In this document: piece after piece, positions 8,584-19,258 of the stretch | How positions within the stretch are numbered: position 1 is the first letter of the stretch | Layout: every line of letters begins with the position of its first letter | Notes under the pieces: model-generated | What the model saw: the letters and a program-made list of their open reading frames with translations, nothing else | Told to the model about the DNA's origin: nothing | The model's database searches: none | Source: Streptomyces sp. CB01580 | GTDB taxonomy: Bacteria > Actinomycetota > Actinomycetes > Streptomycetales > Streptomycetaceae | DNA length: 39,247 nt | NCBI RefSeq assembly: GCF_001905795.1 | Contig: NZ_LIXJ01000045.1 | Span: 5,490 to 44,736 of the forward strand | Direction of reading: 5' to 3' | Program-made: the position numbers and the translations under genes

Positions 8584-10329
8584 ATGTCCGTGTTGGAGGA
8601 GATGCGGATACGGTCGCTCGGAGTCATCGACGACGCGGTGGTCGAGCTGTCGCCCGGGTTCACCGCCGTGACGGGTGAGACCGGCGCGGGCAAGACCATG
8701 GTCGTCACCAGCCTGGGGCTGCTGCTCGGCGGACGCGCCGATCCCGCCCTGGTGCGGATCGGGTCCAAGGCGGCGGTCGTCGAGGGACGGATCACGGTGT
8801 CCGAGGGCGACGCCGTGGCGTCGCGGGCGGAGGAGGCCGGGGCCGAGTTCGACGACGGGGCCCTGCTGATCAGCCGTACCGTTTCCGCGGAGGGACGTTC
8901 CCGGGCGCATCTGGGCGGCAGATCCGTGCCGGTCGGGATGCTCGCCGAACTCGCCGACGAACTCGTCGCCGTGCACGGCCAGACCGACCAGCAGGGGCTC
9001 CTCAAGCCCGCCCGGCAGCGGCAGGCCCTCGACCGGTACGCGGGCGACGGCGTCGCCGTCCCGCTGGTTCGGTACACGACGGCGTACCGGCGGCTGCGGG
9101 CCGTGCTCACGGAGCTCGACGAGCTGACCACGCGCGCCCGCGAACGCGCCCAGGAAGCGGATCTGCTGCGCTTCGGCCTCGACGAGATCGCCGCGGTCGA
9201 ACCCCTCGCGGGCGAGGACGCCGACCTGGCCGCCGAGGCCGAGCGGCTCGGCCACGCCGAGGCGCTCGCCTCCGCGGCGGCCCTCGCGCACACCGCGCTC
9301 GCGGGCAATCCGGAGGACCCGGAGAGCGTCGACGCGACGACGGTGGTCTCGGCCGCCGGACGTGCGCTGGACGCCGTGCGCTCCCACGACCCGGCCCTGG
9401 CCGCGCTCGCCGACCGGATCGGCGAGATCTCGATCCTGCTGGCCGACGTGGCCGGTGAGCTGGCCGGGTACGCCGACCGGCTGGACGCCGATCCGCTGCG
9501 GCTCGCCGCGGTGGAGGAGCGCCGCGCCGCGCTCGCCGCGCTCACCCGCAAGTACGGCGAGGACATCACCGCCGTGCTCGCCTGGGCCGAGGAGGGCTCC
9601 GCCCGGCTCACCGAGCTGGAGGGCGACGACGACAGGATCGGCGAGCTGACAGCCGAACGCGACACGCTGCGCGCCGAACTCTCCGTCCTGGGGCAGGAGT
9701 TGACCGACGCGCGCACGGAGGCGGCGGCACGCTTCGCCGAGGCGGTGACCGAGGAACTGGCCTCGCTCGCCATGCCGCACGCCCGGGTGTCCTTCGCCGT
9801 CCGGCAGACCGAGGCGGCCGACGAGGCCTCCGGCATCGACGTCGGCGGGCGCAGCGTGCTCTACGGGCCGTCCGGCGCCGACGAGGTCGAGCTCCTGCTG
9901 GCACCGCATCCGGGCGCCCAGCCGAGGCCGATCGCCAAGGGGGCGTCGGGCGGTGAGCTGTCCCGGGTGATGCTCGCCGTCGAGGTGGTCTTCGCCGGTT
10001 CCGACCCCGTGCCCACCTATCTCTTCGACGAGGTCGACGCGGGCGTCGGAGGCAAGGCCGCCGTCGAGGTCGGGCGGCGCCTCGCGAAGCTCGCCCGGTC
10101 CGCGCAGGTCGTCGTCGTCACGCACCTGCCGCAGGTGGCGGCCTTCGCGGACCGGCAGCTGCTGGTCGAGAAGACGGTCGACGGAGCGGTGACCAGCAGC
10201 GGGGTCACGGTCCTCGAGGGCGAGGACCGCGTGCGGGAGCTCTCCCGGATGCTCGCGGGCCAGGAGGACTCGCAGACGGCACGCGCCCATGCGGAGGAGC
10301 TGCTGGCCGCTGCTCGGGCGGACGTGTAG
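8584..10329 (+). CDS. recN: DNA repair protein RecN
   Basis: A 581-residue SMC-like ATPase that acts early in recombinational repair of double-strand breaks. Walker A is GETGAGKT (31-38); a coiled-coil-rich, Ala/Glu-rich middle spans about 150-390; the ABC signature SGGELSRVML is near 455-465, Walker B YLFDEVDAGVGGKAA near 479, and the H-loop VVVTHLPQVAAFAD near 508. The length is normal for RecN. ATG 8584 is used; GTG 8590 is possible, and neither has a strong ribosome site. The 179-bp gap before it (8405-8583) has no gene and may hold a recN promoter, but I found no convincing LexA-type site there. Confidence 0.95.
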   Translation: MSVLEEMRIRSLGVIDDAVVELSPGFTAVTGETGAGKTMVVTSLGLLLGGRADPALVRIGSKAAVVEGRITVSEGDAVASRAEEAGAEFDDGALLISRTVSAEGRSRAHLGGRSVPVGMLAELADELVAVHGQTDQQGLLKPARQRQALDRYAGDGVAVPLVRYTTAYRRLRAVLTELDELTTRARERAQEADLLRFGLDEIAAVEPLAGEDADLAAEAERLGHAEALASAAALAHTALAGNPEDPESVDATTVVSAAGRALDAVRSHDPALAALADRIGEISILLADVAGELAGYADRLDADPLRLAAVEERRAALAALTRKYGEDITAVLAWAEEGSARLTELEGDDDRIGELTAERDTLRAELSVLGQELTDARTEAAARFAEAVTEELASLAMPHARVSFAVRQTEAADEASGIDVGGRSVLYGPSGADEVELLLAPHPGAQPRPIAKGASGGELSRVMLAVEVVFAGSDPVPTYLFDEVDAGVGGKAAVEVGRRLAKLARSAQVVVVTHLPQVAAFADRQLLVEKTVDGAVTSSGVTVLEGEDRVRELSRMLAGQEDSQTARAHAEELLAAARADV

Positions 10330-10488
10330 CGGACGGACGTCGTCGCGGGCAGGCGTGGCGGCACGGCCGTCCGCGGACTTCACGTCGTGGTCGCCGGTGG
10401 GTCGGCCCGGCGTCGGCGGTCGTCCCGTCGTGGTCGTCGCCGGGCTCCGCCGGACGGACTTGGCGGGCCGCCCCGTAGTCTGGCCCGC

Positions 10489-11289
10489 ATGGGAGCGGCC
10501 TTCGGCAGAACAGTGGCGTCCGGCGCCGTCGCGGCCGCGGTCGCCACGGGCGCGTACCGCGTGCTGCGGTCCCGTCCGCGTGAGCGCCGGCGGCGCATCA
10601 ACCACAGGGGCCGGAGCGTCGATCTGTACGCGGGACCGGCCGTCGCCCTCGGCGCCGCGGCCGGAGCGGCCGTCCTGCCGCTGCCGGCCCGTACCCGGGG
10701 CGCCGCGTCGCTCGCGGTGCTGGCGGCGGCGGGCTGCGGTGCGTATGACGACCTCGCCGGTGCCGACGATCCGCGCCGGGGGTTCCGCGCCCACCTCGGT
10801 GCCCTGCGGGACGGCGAGGTGACCAGCGGTGCCGTCAAGCTGTTCGGGATCGGGGCGGCCGGGCTCGCGGCCGGTGTGCTGATGAAGGAACGTCCCGTCG
10901 ACCGGCTCCTGGCCGGGGCGGTGATCGCCGCGACCGCGCACCTGGTCAATCTGGTGGACGTACGTCCCGCCGCTGCCGCCGTCACGGTGCTCGCGCTCGG
11001 GGCCCCGGGCCTGCCGGGAGGCGGCACCGCCGCAGCCCTCGCGGCCGCGCCGATGGGGGCGGCGGCGGCCCTCGTCGGGGACGACCTGGGCGAGCGCACC
11101 ATGATCGGGGACACCGGGGCCCACGCCCTGGGCGCGGCGCTCGGTGTCGCCGTCGTCGCGGGACGCGGCCGGGCCGGACTGCTCGTTCACGCGACGGGGC
11201 TCGTCGCCGCCACCGTGTACGGGGAGCGGGTGAGCGGGCTCGTCCGGTCGTTGTGGGACCGGGCGGCACCGGACGCCGGGCGCGGCTGA
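10489..11289 (+). CDS. MraY/WecA-like glycosyl-phosphate transferase-like membrane protein
   Basis: A 266-residue, strongly hydrophobic protein with about eight predicted membrane segments. It keeps traces of the polyprenyl-phosphate sugar-1-phosphate transferase (MraY/WecA) family: YDDLAGADDPRRGF (acidic DD motif), GEVTSGAVKLFGIG, NLVDVRP (where the family has NLxDGxDGL) and MIGDTGAHALGAALG (the GDxGS motif). It is shorter than typical MraY (about 320-360) and the NLxDG motif is altered, so it may be divergent in substrate or non-catalytic. It lies between recN and a GT4 gene, in the region occupied by Rv1697-Rv1698 in M. tuberculosis; no steA- or steB-like gene is seen here. Confidence 0.7.
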   Translation: MGAAFGRTVASGAVAAAVATGAYRVLRSRPRERRRRINHRGRSVDLYAGPAVALGAAAGAAVLPLPARTRGAASLAVLAAAGCGAYDDLAGADDPRRGFRAHLGALRDGEVTSGAVKLFGIGAAGLAAGVLMKERPVDRLLAGAVIAATAHLVNLVDVRPAAAAVTVLALGAPGLPGGGTAAALAAAPMGAAAALVGDDLGERTMIGDTGAHALGAALGVAVVAGRGRAGLLVHATGLVAATVYGERVSGLVRSLWDRAAPDAGRG

Positions 11290-11552
11290 CCCCCGGCCCC
11301 GGAGCGCCGCGGTCCGGCGGTGCGGCAGCGCCCCCCACCCGTCCCGGCGACGGCCCGCGGGCCACGGACCTTCGACCTGTCATGTCGATGTGGCAACCTC
11401 GCGCCGACATTTCACCCATGGGAGTGGTGCGTCGCGGTCGGTCGCCGGAGTACGCGCGGAACGTTGGCCTGACTGTGCCGGAACGTGCGTACGGACTGGC
11501 ATCCTTGGCGATGCCCTTTTCGCCGACTCGGGAGCCCCGGGAGCCAACCAAC
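11290..11552 (+). other. Gene-free stretch upstream of the GT4 gene
   Basis: I see no gene here. The GT4 frame is open through much of it, but the GTG at 11553 with GGGAG at 11539-11543 is the better start. Two copies of CGGAACGT occur at 11457-11464 and 11479-11486, 22 bp apart (about two helical turns), which could be a regulator site; this is weak evidence. Confidence 0.4.
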
Positions 11553-12650
11553 GTGTCACAGCTGCGTACGGTCCACGTCCTGGGCGGCGGCAGCGCGGGC
11601 AGCAGCGCCCACGTCAGCTCGCTGGCCGCCGGACTGGTGGCGAGGGGTGTGCACGTCACCGTCTGTGCCCCGGCCGGACTCGACCAGTTCCACCACTTCG
11701 CCGGTACGGGGGCCTGCTTCGCTCCCGTGCCGCGGCGCAGCGACCCCGCAGCCGTCGCCGCCCTGCGCACCGCCTGCGCGACGGCGGACGTGGTCCACGC
11801 GCACGGCCCGCACGCCGCCGTGCGCGCCGCCCTCGCGCTCGGCGGACGCCGGATCCCGCTGGTCGTCACCTGGCACGCCCGCGCTCACGCCGAGGGCGCC
11901 CGGGCCCGGCTGCTCCGCCTCATGGAGCGAAGGGCCGCCCGGGCGGCGGCGGTTGTGCTCGGCACGACGTCGGAACTGGTCGACCGGGCACGGATGCGCG
12001 GAGCACGCGATGCCCGGCTCTCCCCGGTCTCGGCCCCTGTAGCACACCCGGACGACCGCATCGATCCGGCCAAGACGCGTGCCGAACTCGGTGCGGTAGG
12101 ACGGTCGTTGGTCTTCTCGTACGGGAGTCTCGTGCCGCATCACGGGTACGACCTGCTGTTCGACGCCGCTCGGGCCTGGCGCGATCCCGGCACCGCACCC
12201 CTGCTGATCGTCGCGGGGGAGGGACGGCAACGGCAGGCCCTGCAGCGCCGGATCAGGGACGAGGAGTTGCCGGTCCGGCTCATCGGCGAGCGCGAGGACA
12301 TCGCGGAACTGCTCACCGCCGCCGACCTGGCCGTGCTGCCCAGCCGGTGGGAGGCGCGCTCGGTGCTGGCCCAGCAGGCGCTGCGGCTGGGCGTCCCCCT
12401 GGTCGCCACCGCCGTCGGGGGAGTGCCCGAACTCGTCGGGGACGGGGCGGAGCTCGTGCCGTACGGGAACGCGGAGGCGCTCGCGCGCACGGTGACCGGA
12501 CTGCTCGGCGACCCGGAGCGGCGTGCGCGACTGGTGGCCGCCGGACGTTCTCAGGCCGCGAGTTGGCCCACGGAGGACGACACCATCGTCCAGGTGCTCA
12601 GCATCTACGACGAGTTGACGCGCCCTCTGGTGATGCCGCGGGCGCGGTGA
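11553..12650 (+). CDS. GT4-family glycosyltransferase
   Basis: A 365-residue GT-B-fold glycosyltransferase. The N-terminal domain begins with RTVHVLGGGSAGSSAHVSSL (the glycine-rich acceptor-side loop) and has VVHAHGPHAAVRAAL and VTWHAR. The C-terminal donor domain has SYGSLVPHHGYDLLFDA, LIVAGEGRQRQAL and PSRWEARSVLAQQALRLGVP. The usual EX7E pair reads E-X7-Q, so the second Glu seems replaced. GTG 11553 has GGGAG 9 nt upstream. It follows the MraY-like gene in the same direction, so the two may work in one lipid-linked glycan pathway; that is inference. Donor sugar unknown. Confidence 0.85.
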   Translation: MSQLRTVHVLGGGSAGSSAHVSSLAAGLVARGVHVTVCAPAGLDQFHHFAGTGACFAPVPRRSDPAAVAALRTACATADVVHAHGPHAAVRAALALGGRRIPLVVTWHARAHAEGARARLLRLMERRAARAAAVVLGTTSELVDRARMRGARDARLSPVSAPVAHPDDRIDPAKTRAELGAVGRSLVFSYGSLVPHHGYDLLFDAARAWRDPGTAPLLIVAGEGRQRQALQRRIRDEELPVRLIGEREDIAELLTAADLAVLPSRWEARSVLAQQALRLGVPLVATAVGGVPELVGDGAELVPYGNAEALARTVTGLLGDPERRARLVAAGRSQAASWPTEDDTIVQVLSIYDELTRPLVMPRAR

Positions 12651-12675
12651 GCGGTCCGCCCGCCGCTCCCCGGCA

Positions 12676-14328
12676 TCACCGCGGCGTGTGACGCCGGGCC
12701 CGCAGCGCCAGGCTCAGGGCCAGCACCGTCTGGGGGTCGTCCAGATCGGTGCCGAGCAACTCGCCGATGCGGGCCAGCCGGTTGTACAAGGTCTGGCGGT
12801 TCAGATGCAGCTCGCGTGCGGTCTCCGCCTTGCGGCCCGCATGGGCCAGATACGACTCCAGCGTCGGGAGCAGCGGGGGCCGCGAGGTCCGGTCGTGATC
12901 GCGCAGCGGACCGATCGCCCGCTCCACGAACGCCGCCAGATCGGGGTGGTCCCGCAGCCGCCACAGCAGCAGGTCGATGTCCAGCCGGCGGGCGTCGTAC
13001 CAGGGCCGGTCGCCCAGTCCCTGCGCCGCCGTCGCCGTCTCGGCGGCGTGCCGCAGCCCGGCACCGGCCGCCGCCCAGCCACCCGCGACGCCCACCACCA
13101 CGACCGGCGGATGCGATCCGGCCCGTTCCAGACCCGCGCGTTCCACACCGGCCCGCAGCGCCGCCGCGACCCGGTCCGCGACCGCCGTGCGCTCCGACTC
13201 GGCCCGCAGCCCCAGCAGCACCGGAACCCGGCCCTCCACCGGCCGTACCCCGAGCAGCACCGGTACCCCCACGGACGAGAGCTCGTCCAGCACGGCCCGC
13301 GCCAGCAGCGCCCAGTTCCCGGACCCGGACAGCTCGGGCGCCAGCCGCATCACCACCGGCAGCAGCGGCGACGCACCCGGTTTGAAGCCGAGTACGCGGG
13401 CCTGCGCCGGTGCGTCCTCCGGCGCGATCCGGCCCTCCGCGAGATCCGTCAGGAAGTCGCCCCGACCACGCGCGGCCAGCTCCTCCTCCTGACGTGCCTG
13501 CATCAGCACGACGGCGAGGAGCCCGGCCGCCCGCTCCGCCGCCATCCGGTGCACCGGCAGCAGCGGCCCCGACACGGCCGGCACCACCAGCGCCGCCCGT
13601 ACCGAACCGGTCCCCGGACCACCGCCCGGCACGTCCACCAGCACCGAGCCGACGGGCGGCGACTCACGGGCCGCCCGGCCGCCGCGCAGGCCCTCCCACA
13701 CCTGGAGCGGATCGGCGCACACCGGGCCGGAGCCGGGGCCCGCCGCGTACAGCAACTGACCGTCCGCCGTCTCCAGGAAGACCGGGGTGGCCGCGAAGTC
13801 CGCCAGGATGCCCAGCACCTGCGGCACCCCGCCGCCGCCGAGCAGCGCCTGGGTGCACCGCCGGTGCACGTCCTCGGCCTGCCGCAGCAGCGCGTAGTGA
13901 CCGTTGACGATCTCGGTGTGGATCTCCTCGGTCACCGTCACGAACGGCACCTCCCGGTGCAGTTGCACCAGCGGCAGACCGGCCGCGCGGGCGGCGTCGA
14001 CGATGGAGGCGGGCAGCCGGCCGAAGCGCGGCCCGAGCTCCACCACCAGGGCGGCGATGCCCCGGTCGGCGAGCCTGCGGACGAAGGCCCGCTGTTCGGC
14101 GGGGCGGGTGCCGAGCCCCAGACCGGTGGTGAGCAGCAGCTCACCGCCCTTGAGCAGCGAGGCGATGTTCGGCACCTCGCCGGCGTGCACCCAGCGCACC
14201 GTGCGGTTCAGCCGGTCCGCGCCGGCCACCACCTCGGGGAGCCCGCTGCGCAGTCCCGGCAGTTCGAGCGCCCGCTGCACGGTGATTCCGCCCTGCGTCT
14301 CCACGGGGACTGCACCTTGCGTCTCCAC
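12676..14328 (-). CDS. PucR family transcriptional regulator
   Basis: A 550-residue regulator. Residues about 15-135 match the PucR N-terminal domain (VQRALELPGLRSGLPEVVAG, WVHAGEVPNIASLLKGGELL, TTGLGL). A central region resembles the sugar-diacid/GGDEF-like module. Residues about 485-545 are the C-terminal PucR helix-turn-helix (AETARELHLNRQTLYNRLAR). Members control purine, amino-acid or sugar-acid catabolism; the ligand here is unknown. Start is GTG 14328 with GGAG just upstream; GTG 14304 begins an almost identical codon run. It is 25 bp from the convergent GT4 gene and lies directly downstream of the GH15 gene on the same strand. Confidence 0.9.
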   Translation of the reverse strand: METQGAVPVETQGGITVQRALELPGLRSGLPEVVAGADRLNRTVRWVHAGEVPNIASLLKGGELLLTTGLGLGTRPAEQRAFVRRLADRGIAALVVELGPRFGRLPASIVDAARAAGLPLVQLHREVPFVTVTEEIHTEIVNGHYALLRQAEDVHRRCTQALLGGGGVPQVLGILADFAATPVFLETADGQLLYAAGPGSGPVCADPLQVWEGLRGGRAARESPPVGSVLVDVPGGGPGTGSVRAALVVPAVSGPLLPVHRMAAERAAGLLAVVLMQARQEEELAARGRGDFLTDLAEGRIAPEDAPAQARVLGFKPGASPLLPVVMRLAPELSGSGNWALLARAVLDELSSVGVPVLLGVRPVEGRVPVLLGLRAESERTAVADRVAAALRAGVERAGLERAGSHPPVVVVGVAGGWAAAGAGLRHAAETATAAQGLGDRPWYDARRLDIDLLLWRLRDHPDLAAFVERAIGPLRDHDRTSRPPLLPTLESYLAHAGRKAETARELHLNRQTLYNRLARIGELLGTDLDDPQTVLALSLALRARRHTPR

Positions 14329-14351
14329 TGGCTCCGGCCTCGCGTTTCCAC
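14291..14351. repeat. Three ~24-bp-phased direct repeats over the PucR gene start
   Basis: On the plus strand the 14-mers at 14291-14304, 14315-14328 and 14338-14351 share the consensus CCTYGCGTYTCCAC, spaced 24 and 23 bp. On the coding strand they read GTGGARACGCRAGG, so two of them encode the start region Met/Val-Glu-Thr-Gln-Gly twice. They could be an iterated operator for autoregulation or a small slippage duplication. Confidence 0.6.
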
Positions 14352-14422
14352 TCGGGTCCTACGGGCGGTCGCCCCGGTCGCGGAAGATACCGGCCGGGGC
14401 GCCGAATCGGGCTGCCGGCCCC

Positions 14423-16249
14423 TCAGCCGACGTACGCCCCGCTCGCCGTCAGGCGAAGCGCGGTGTCGATCAGCGGCACATGGCTGAACGCCTGGGGGAA
14501 GTTGCCGACCTGCCGCTGGAGCCGGGGGTCCCACTCCTCGGCGAGCAGCCCCAGATCGTTGCGCAGGGACAGCAGCCTCTCGAAGAGCTGGCGGGCCTCG
14601 TCGACCCGGCCGATCATCGCCAGGTCGTCCGCCAGCCAGAACGAGCAGGCCAGGAACGCGCCCTCGTCGCCCTCCAGACCGTCCACTCCAGCATCCTCGC
14701 CGTGGGTGGGGTAGCGCAGCACGAAGCCGTCCTCCGTGGACAGCTCGCGCTGGATCGCCTCGATCGTGCCGATCACGCGTTTGTCGTCCGGCGGCAGGAA
14801 GCCCATCTGCGGGATCAGCAGGAGGGAGGCGTCCAGCTCCTTCGAGCCGTAGGACTGCGTGAACGTGTTGCGTTCCTCGTCGTAGCCCCGCTCGCAGACG
14901 TCGCGGTGGATCTCGTCGCGCAGTTCGCGCAGCCGCTCCACCGGGCCCTCCGCGTCCCCGGACTCGATCAGCTTGATCGTGCGGTCGACGGCCACCCAGG
15001 CCATCACCTTGGAGTGGACGAAGTGGCGGCGCGGGCCGCGCACCTCCCAGATGCCCTCGTCCGGCTCGTTCCAGTGCTTCTCCAGGTACTCGATCAGCTT
15101 GAGCTGGAGACCCATCGCGTAGTCGTTGCGGGTCAGCCCGGTCATGTGGGCGAGGTGCAGTGCCTCGATGACCTCGCCGTACACGTCCAGCTGGAGCTGG
15201 CCCGCCGCGCCGTTGCCGACCCGGACCGGGGCGGAGTTCTCGTAGCCGGGCAGCCAGTCCAGCTCGGCCTCGCCCAGCTCGCGCTCGCCCGCGATGCCGT
15301 ACATGATCTGCAGGTTCTCCGGGTCGCCGGCGACCGCCCGCAGCAGCCACTCCCGCCAGGCGCGGGCCTCCTCGCGGTAGCCGGTGCGCAGCAGGGAGGA
15401 CAGGGTGATCGCCGCGTCGCGCAGCCAGGTGTAGCGGTAGTCCCAGTTCCGGGAGCCGCCGATGTCCTCGGGCAGCGAGGTGGTCGGGGCCGCGACGATG
15501 CCGCCGGTCGGCGCGTACGTCAGGGCCTTGAGGACGATCAGTGAACGGACCACGGCCTCCCGGTAGGGCCCGTGGTACGTGCACTGCTCGACCCACTCGC
15601 GCCAGAACGCCTCGGTGGCCTCCAGCGAACCCTCCGGGTCCGGCAGGCCCGGCGGCTCGTGGTGCGAGGGCTGCCAGCTGATCGTGAACGCGATCCGGTC
15701 GCCCGGCGCGACCGTGAAGTCGGAGTACGTCGTCAGGTTCTCGCCGTAGGTGTCGGCGGGGGTGTCCAGCCAGACCGAGTCCGGGCCGGCGACGGCGACC
15801 GTGCGGCCGTCGACCTTGTGCACCCAGGGCGTCACACGGCCGTAGCTGAACCGCATCCGCAGCTCGGAACGCATCGGTACCCGGCCGCTGACGCCCTCCA
15901 CGATCCGGATCACCTGGGGGGCGCCGTCACGCGGCGGCATGAAATCGGTCACCTTGACCGTTCCACGCGGGGTGTCCCATTCCGATTCCAGGACGAGGGA
16001 GTCCCCCCGGTACCGGCGGCGGGCCGCGGACGGGGGCCGTTCCTCGCCCTCCCACGCCGGACCCAGGCGCCAGAAGCCATGCTCCTCGGTACCCAGCAGT
16101 CCTGCGAAAACAGCGTGAGAATCGAATCGGGGAAGGCACAGCCAGTCCACTGTGCCGTCCCGGCAGACCAGGGCGGCGGTCTGCATGTCTCCGATGAGTG
16201 CGTAATCCTCGATGCGCCCGGCCACGTGCGTCTCCAGTCGAACGGCCAT
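14423..16249 (-). CDS. GH15 glucoamylase/trehalase-like glycoside hydrolase
   Basis: A 608-residue cytosolic enzyme of glycoside hydrolase family 15, with no signal peptide. Residues 1-240 form the N-terminal beta-sandwich (RIEDYALIGDMQTAALVCRD, GTVDWLCLPRFDSHAVFAGL). The (alpha/alpha)6 catalytic domain follows with NWDYRYTWLRDAAIT at 268, the likely general acid Glu402 in GIWEVRG, and the likely base Glu571 in LLAEEWDP followed by GNFPQAFSHVPLIDTAL. This pattern is shared by glucoamylase-like enzymes and actinobacterial GH15 trehalases, so the substrate may be trehalose or an alpha-glucan. ATG 16249 follows a GGGG-rich weak ribosome site. It is divergent from pyrG across 394 bp. Confidence 0.9.
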   Translation of the reverse strand: MAVRLETHVAGRIEDYALIGDMQTAALVCRDGTVDWLCLPRFDSHAVFAGLLGTEEHGFWRLGPAWEGEERPPSAARRRYRGDSLVLESEWDTPRGTVKVTDFMPPRDGAPQVIRIVEGVSGRVPMRSELRMRFSYGRVTPWVHKVDGRTVAVAGPDSVWLDTPADTYGENLTTYSDFTVAPGDRIAFTISWQPSHHEPPGLPDPEGSLEATEAFWREWVEQCTYHGPYREAVVRSLIVLKALTYAPTGGIVAAPTTSLPEDIGGSRNWDYRYTWLRDAAITLSSLLRTGYREEARAWREWLLRAVAGDPENLQIMYGIAGERELGEAELDWLPGYENSAPVRVGNGAAGQLQLDVYGEVIEALHLAHMTGLTRNDYAMGLQLKLIEYLEKHWNEPDEGIWEVRGPRRHFVHSKVMAWVAVDRTIKLIESGDAEGPVERLRELRDEIHRDVCERGYDEERNTFTQSYGSKELDASLLLIPQMGFLPPDDKRVIGTIEAIQRELSTEDGFVLRYPTHGEDAGVDGLEGDEGAFLACSFWLADDLAMIGRVDEARQLFERLLSLRNDLGLLAEEWDPRLQRQVGNFPQAFSHVPLIDTALRLTASGAYVG

Positions 16250-16643
16250 GTCACCCCGTAGGGCATTACTGCGGGTCAGGAGGTCACCGCGAGGGATTGT
16301 GGTGGGGGAAAAGATGTGGGGGAAAACCTGCGAACCCGATACCTCGCCCGCAGCGAGTGTCCGAGCAGGATACGACGCACCCGGGTGATCTGCGCGACCG
16401 TCTCGACAACGGGCCCGCCCCGAACGGTGTGGAGTGGACGGCTTGCGATGATCTTGTGAGCTGAATGTGCGGGATATGGCCGGAAGCAGGCCCCCTTTGT
16501 CGCTGATACCCTGGTAGCCCGTGGACCGGTGGTCGTCGGCGACAGCAGACGCGGCCCCCGAACCGCAGCGACTGGCCCCGCCGGGACCCCTCCGGACGGC
16601 GAGACCGGAACGCCCCTCAAGACCGCGACCACGGGAGCCCCCT
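16250..16643. promoter_or_regulatory. Divergent promoter region between GH15 gene and pyrG
   Basis: A 394-bp gap without a gene, holding promoters in both directions. For pyrG, TACCCT at 16507-16512 is a plausible -10 element that would put the start of transcription near 16519-16521. The pyrG frame stays open back to a GTG at 16521, but that extension is not CTP-synthase-like, so I read 16521-16643 as leader. I found no clear attenuator hairpin in it. Confidence 0.45.
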
Positions 16644-18335
<1,692 letters not shown>

Positions 18336-18424
18336 TCCGACGGTACGCAGGCATTAACGTTGACCGGGGTACGGGTCCGACCAGGACGCGTGCCCCGGTT
18401 TTCGTTTTCTGCGGAAGGACGTAG

Positions 18425-19051
18425 ATGGGTATCCAGGACACGCCCGAGGAATGGCAGGTCACCGCGACCGAGACGCCCTTCACCGGCAACAAGACCAGTG
18501 TCCGCACCGACGAGGTCGTGATGCCCGACGGCACGGTCGTGCGCCGTGACTACCAGGTCCACCCCGGCTCGGTCGCCGTGCTGGCCCTCGACGAGGAGGA
18601 CCGGGTCCTGGTGCTGCGGCAGTACCGCCACCCGGTGCGCCACAAGCTCTGGGAGATCCCGGCCGGACTCCTCGACGTCCCCGGCGAGAACCCGCTGCAC
18701 GCCGCGCAGCGCGAGCTCTACGAGGAGGCGTACGCCAAGGCCGAGGACTGGCGGGTGCTGACCGACGTCTACACCACGCCGGGCGGCTGCGACGAGGCCG
18801 TACGGATCTTCCTCGCCCGCGGTCTCTCCGAGGCGGACGGGGAGCGCTTCGAGGTCTCCGAGGAGGAGGCCGACATGGAGCTGGCCCGGGTGCCGCTCCA
18901 GGAGCTGGTACGGGGCGTGCTCGCCGGGGAGCTGCACAACAACTGCCTCGTCGTGGGGGTCCTCTCGCTCGCGGCGGCGCTCGCGGGCGACGGGGTCGAC
19001 TCGCTGCGCCCGGCCGGGGCGCCGTGGCCGGCCCGCCCGTTCGAGAGCTGA
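18425..19051 (+). CDS. ADP-ribose pyrophosphatase-type Nudix hydrolase
   Basis: A 208-residue Nudix hydrolase of the ADP-ribose pyrophosphatase group, which splits ADP-ribose into AMP and ribose-5-phosphate. The Nudix box is visible as AGLLDVPGENPLHAAQREL followed by YEEAYAKAEDW; the GLLDVxGE form with one extra residue is typical of the actinobacterial ADPRase (Rv1700), while the usual Gly after EE is Tyr here. Other features are VLVLRQYRHPVRHKLWEIPA and TDVYTTPGGCDEAVRIFLAR. ATG 18425 has GGAAGGA at 18413-18419. It lies 89 bp downstream of pyrG, probably in one transcript. Confidence 0.92.
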   Translation: MGIQDTPEEWQVTATETPFTGNKTSVRTDEVVMPDGTVVRRDYQVHPGSVAVLALDEEDRVLVLRQYRHPVRHKLWEIPAGLLDVPGENPLHAAQRELYEEAYAKAEDWRVLTDVYTTPGGCDEAVRIFLARGLSEADGERFEVSEEEADMELARVPLQELVRGVLAGELHNNCLVVGVLSLAAALAGDGVDSLRPAGAPWPARPFES

Positions 19052-19258
19052 CGGCCCGTCGGTCCGGGCGGTCCGGGCACCGCGGGCGGACCGGGTGGTA
19101 CAGGCGGATCGGACCTTCTGATCGGACAAGACGATGATCCGAACGGGGGACCTCCGCGCCACGCTCCACACCGTTCGTCCACACGTCTGAACTACGCTCG
19201 GAACGCCCTGACCGGACCCTCGGCGGGCGACGCGTGCGGCGGAAGTGGAGCGTGGCCC

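Noticed and set aside
8077..11190. A 1037-codon open frame on the minus strand across nadK, recN and the MraY-like gene.
   Set aside because: It runs antisense to three clear genes, has Arg/Gly/Pro-rich shadow composition, and has no domain.
16521..16643. N-terminal extension of CTP synthase from GTG 16521 as a leaderless start.
   Set aside because: The extension is Arg/Pro-rich and absent from the family; TTG 16644 has a GGGAG site at good spacing.
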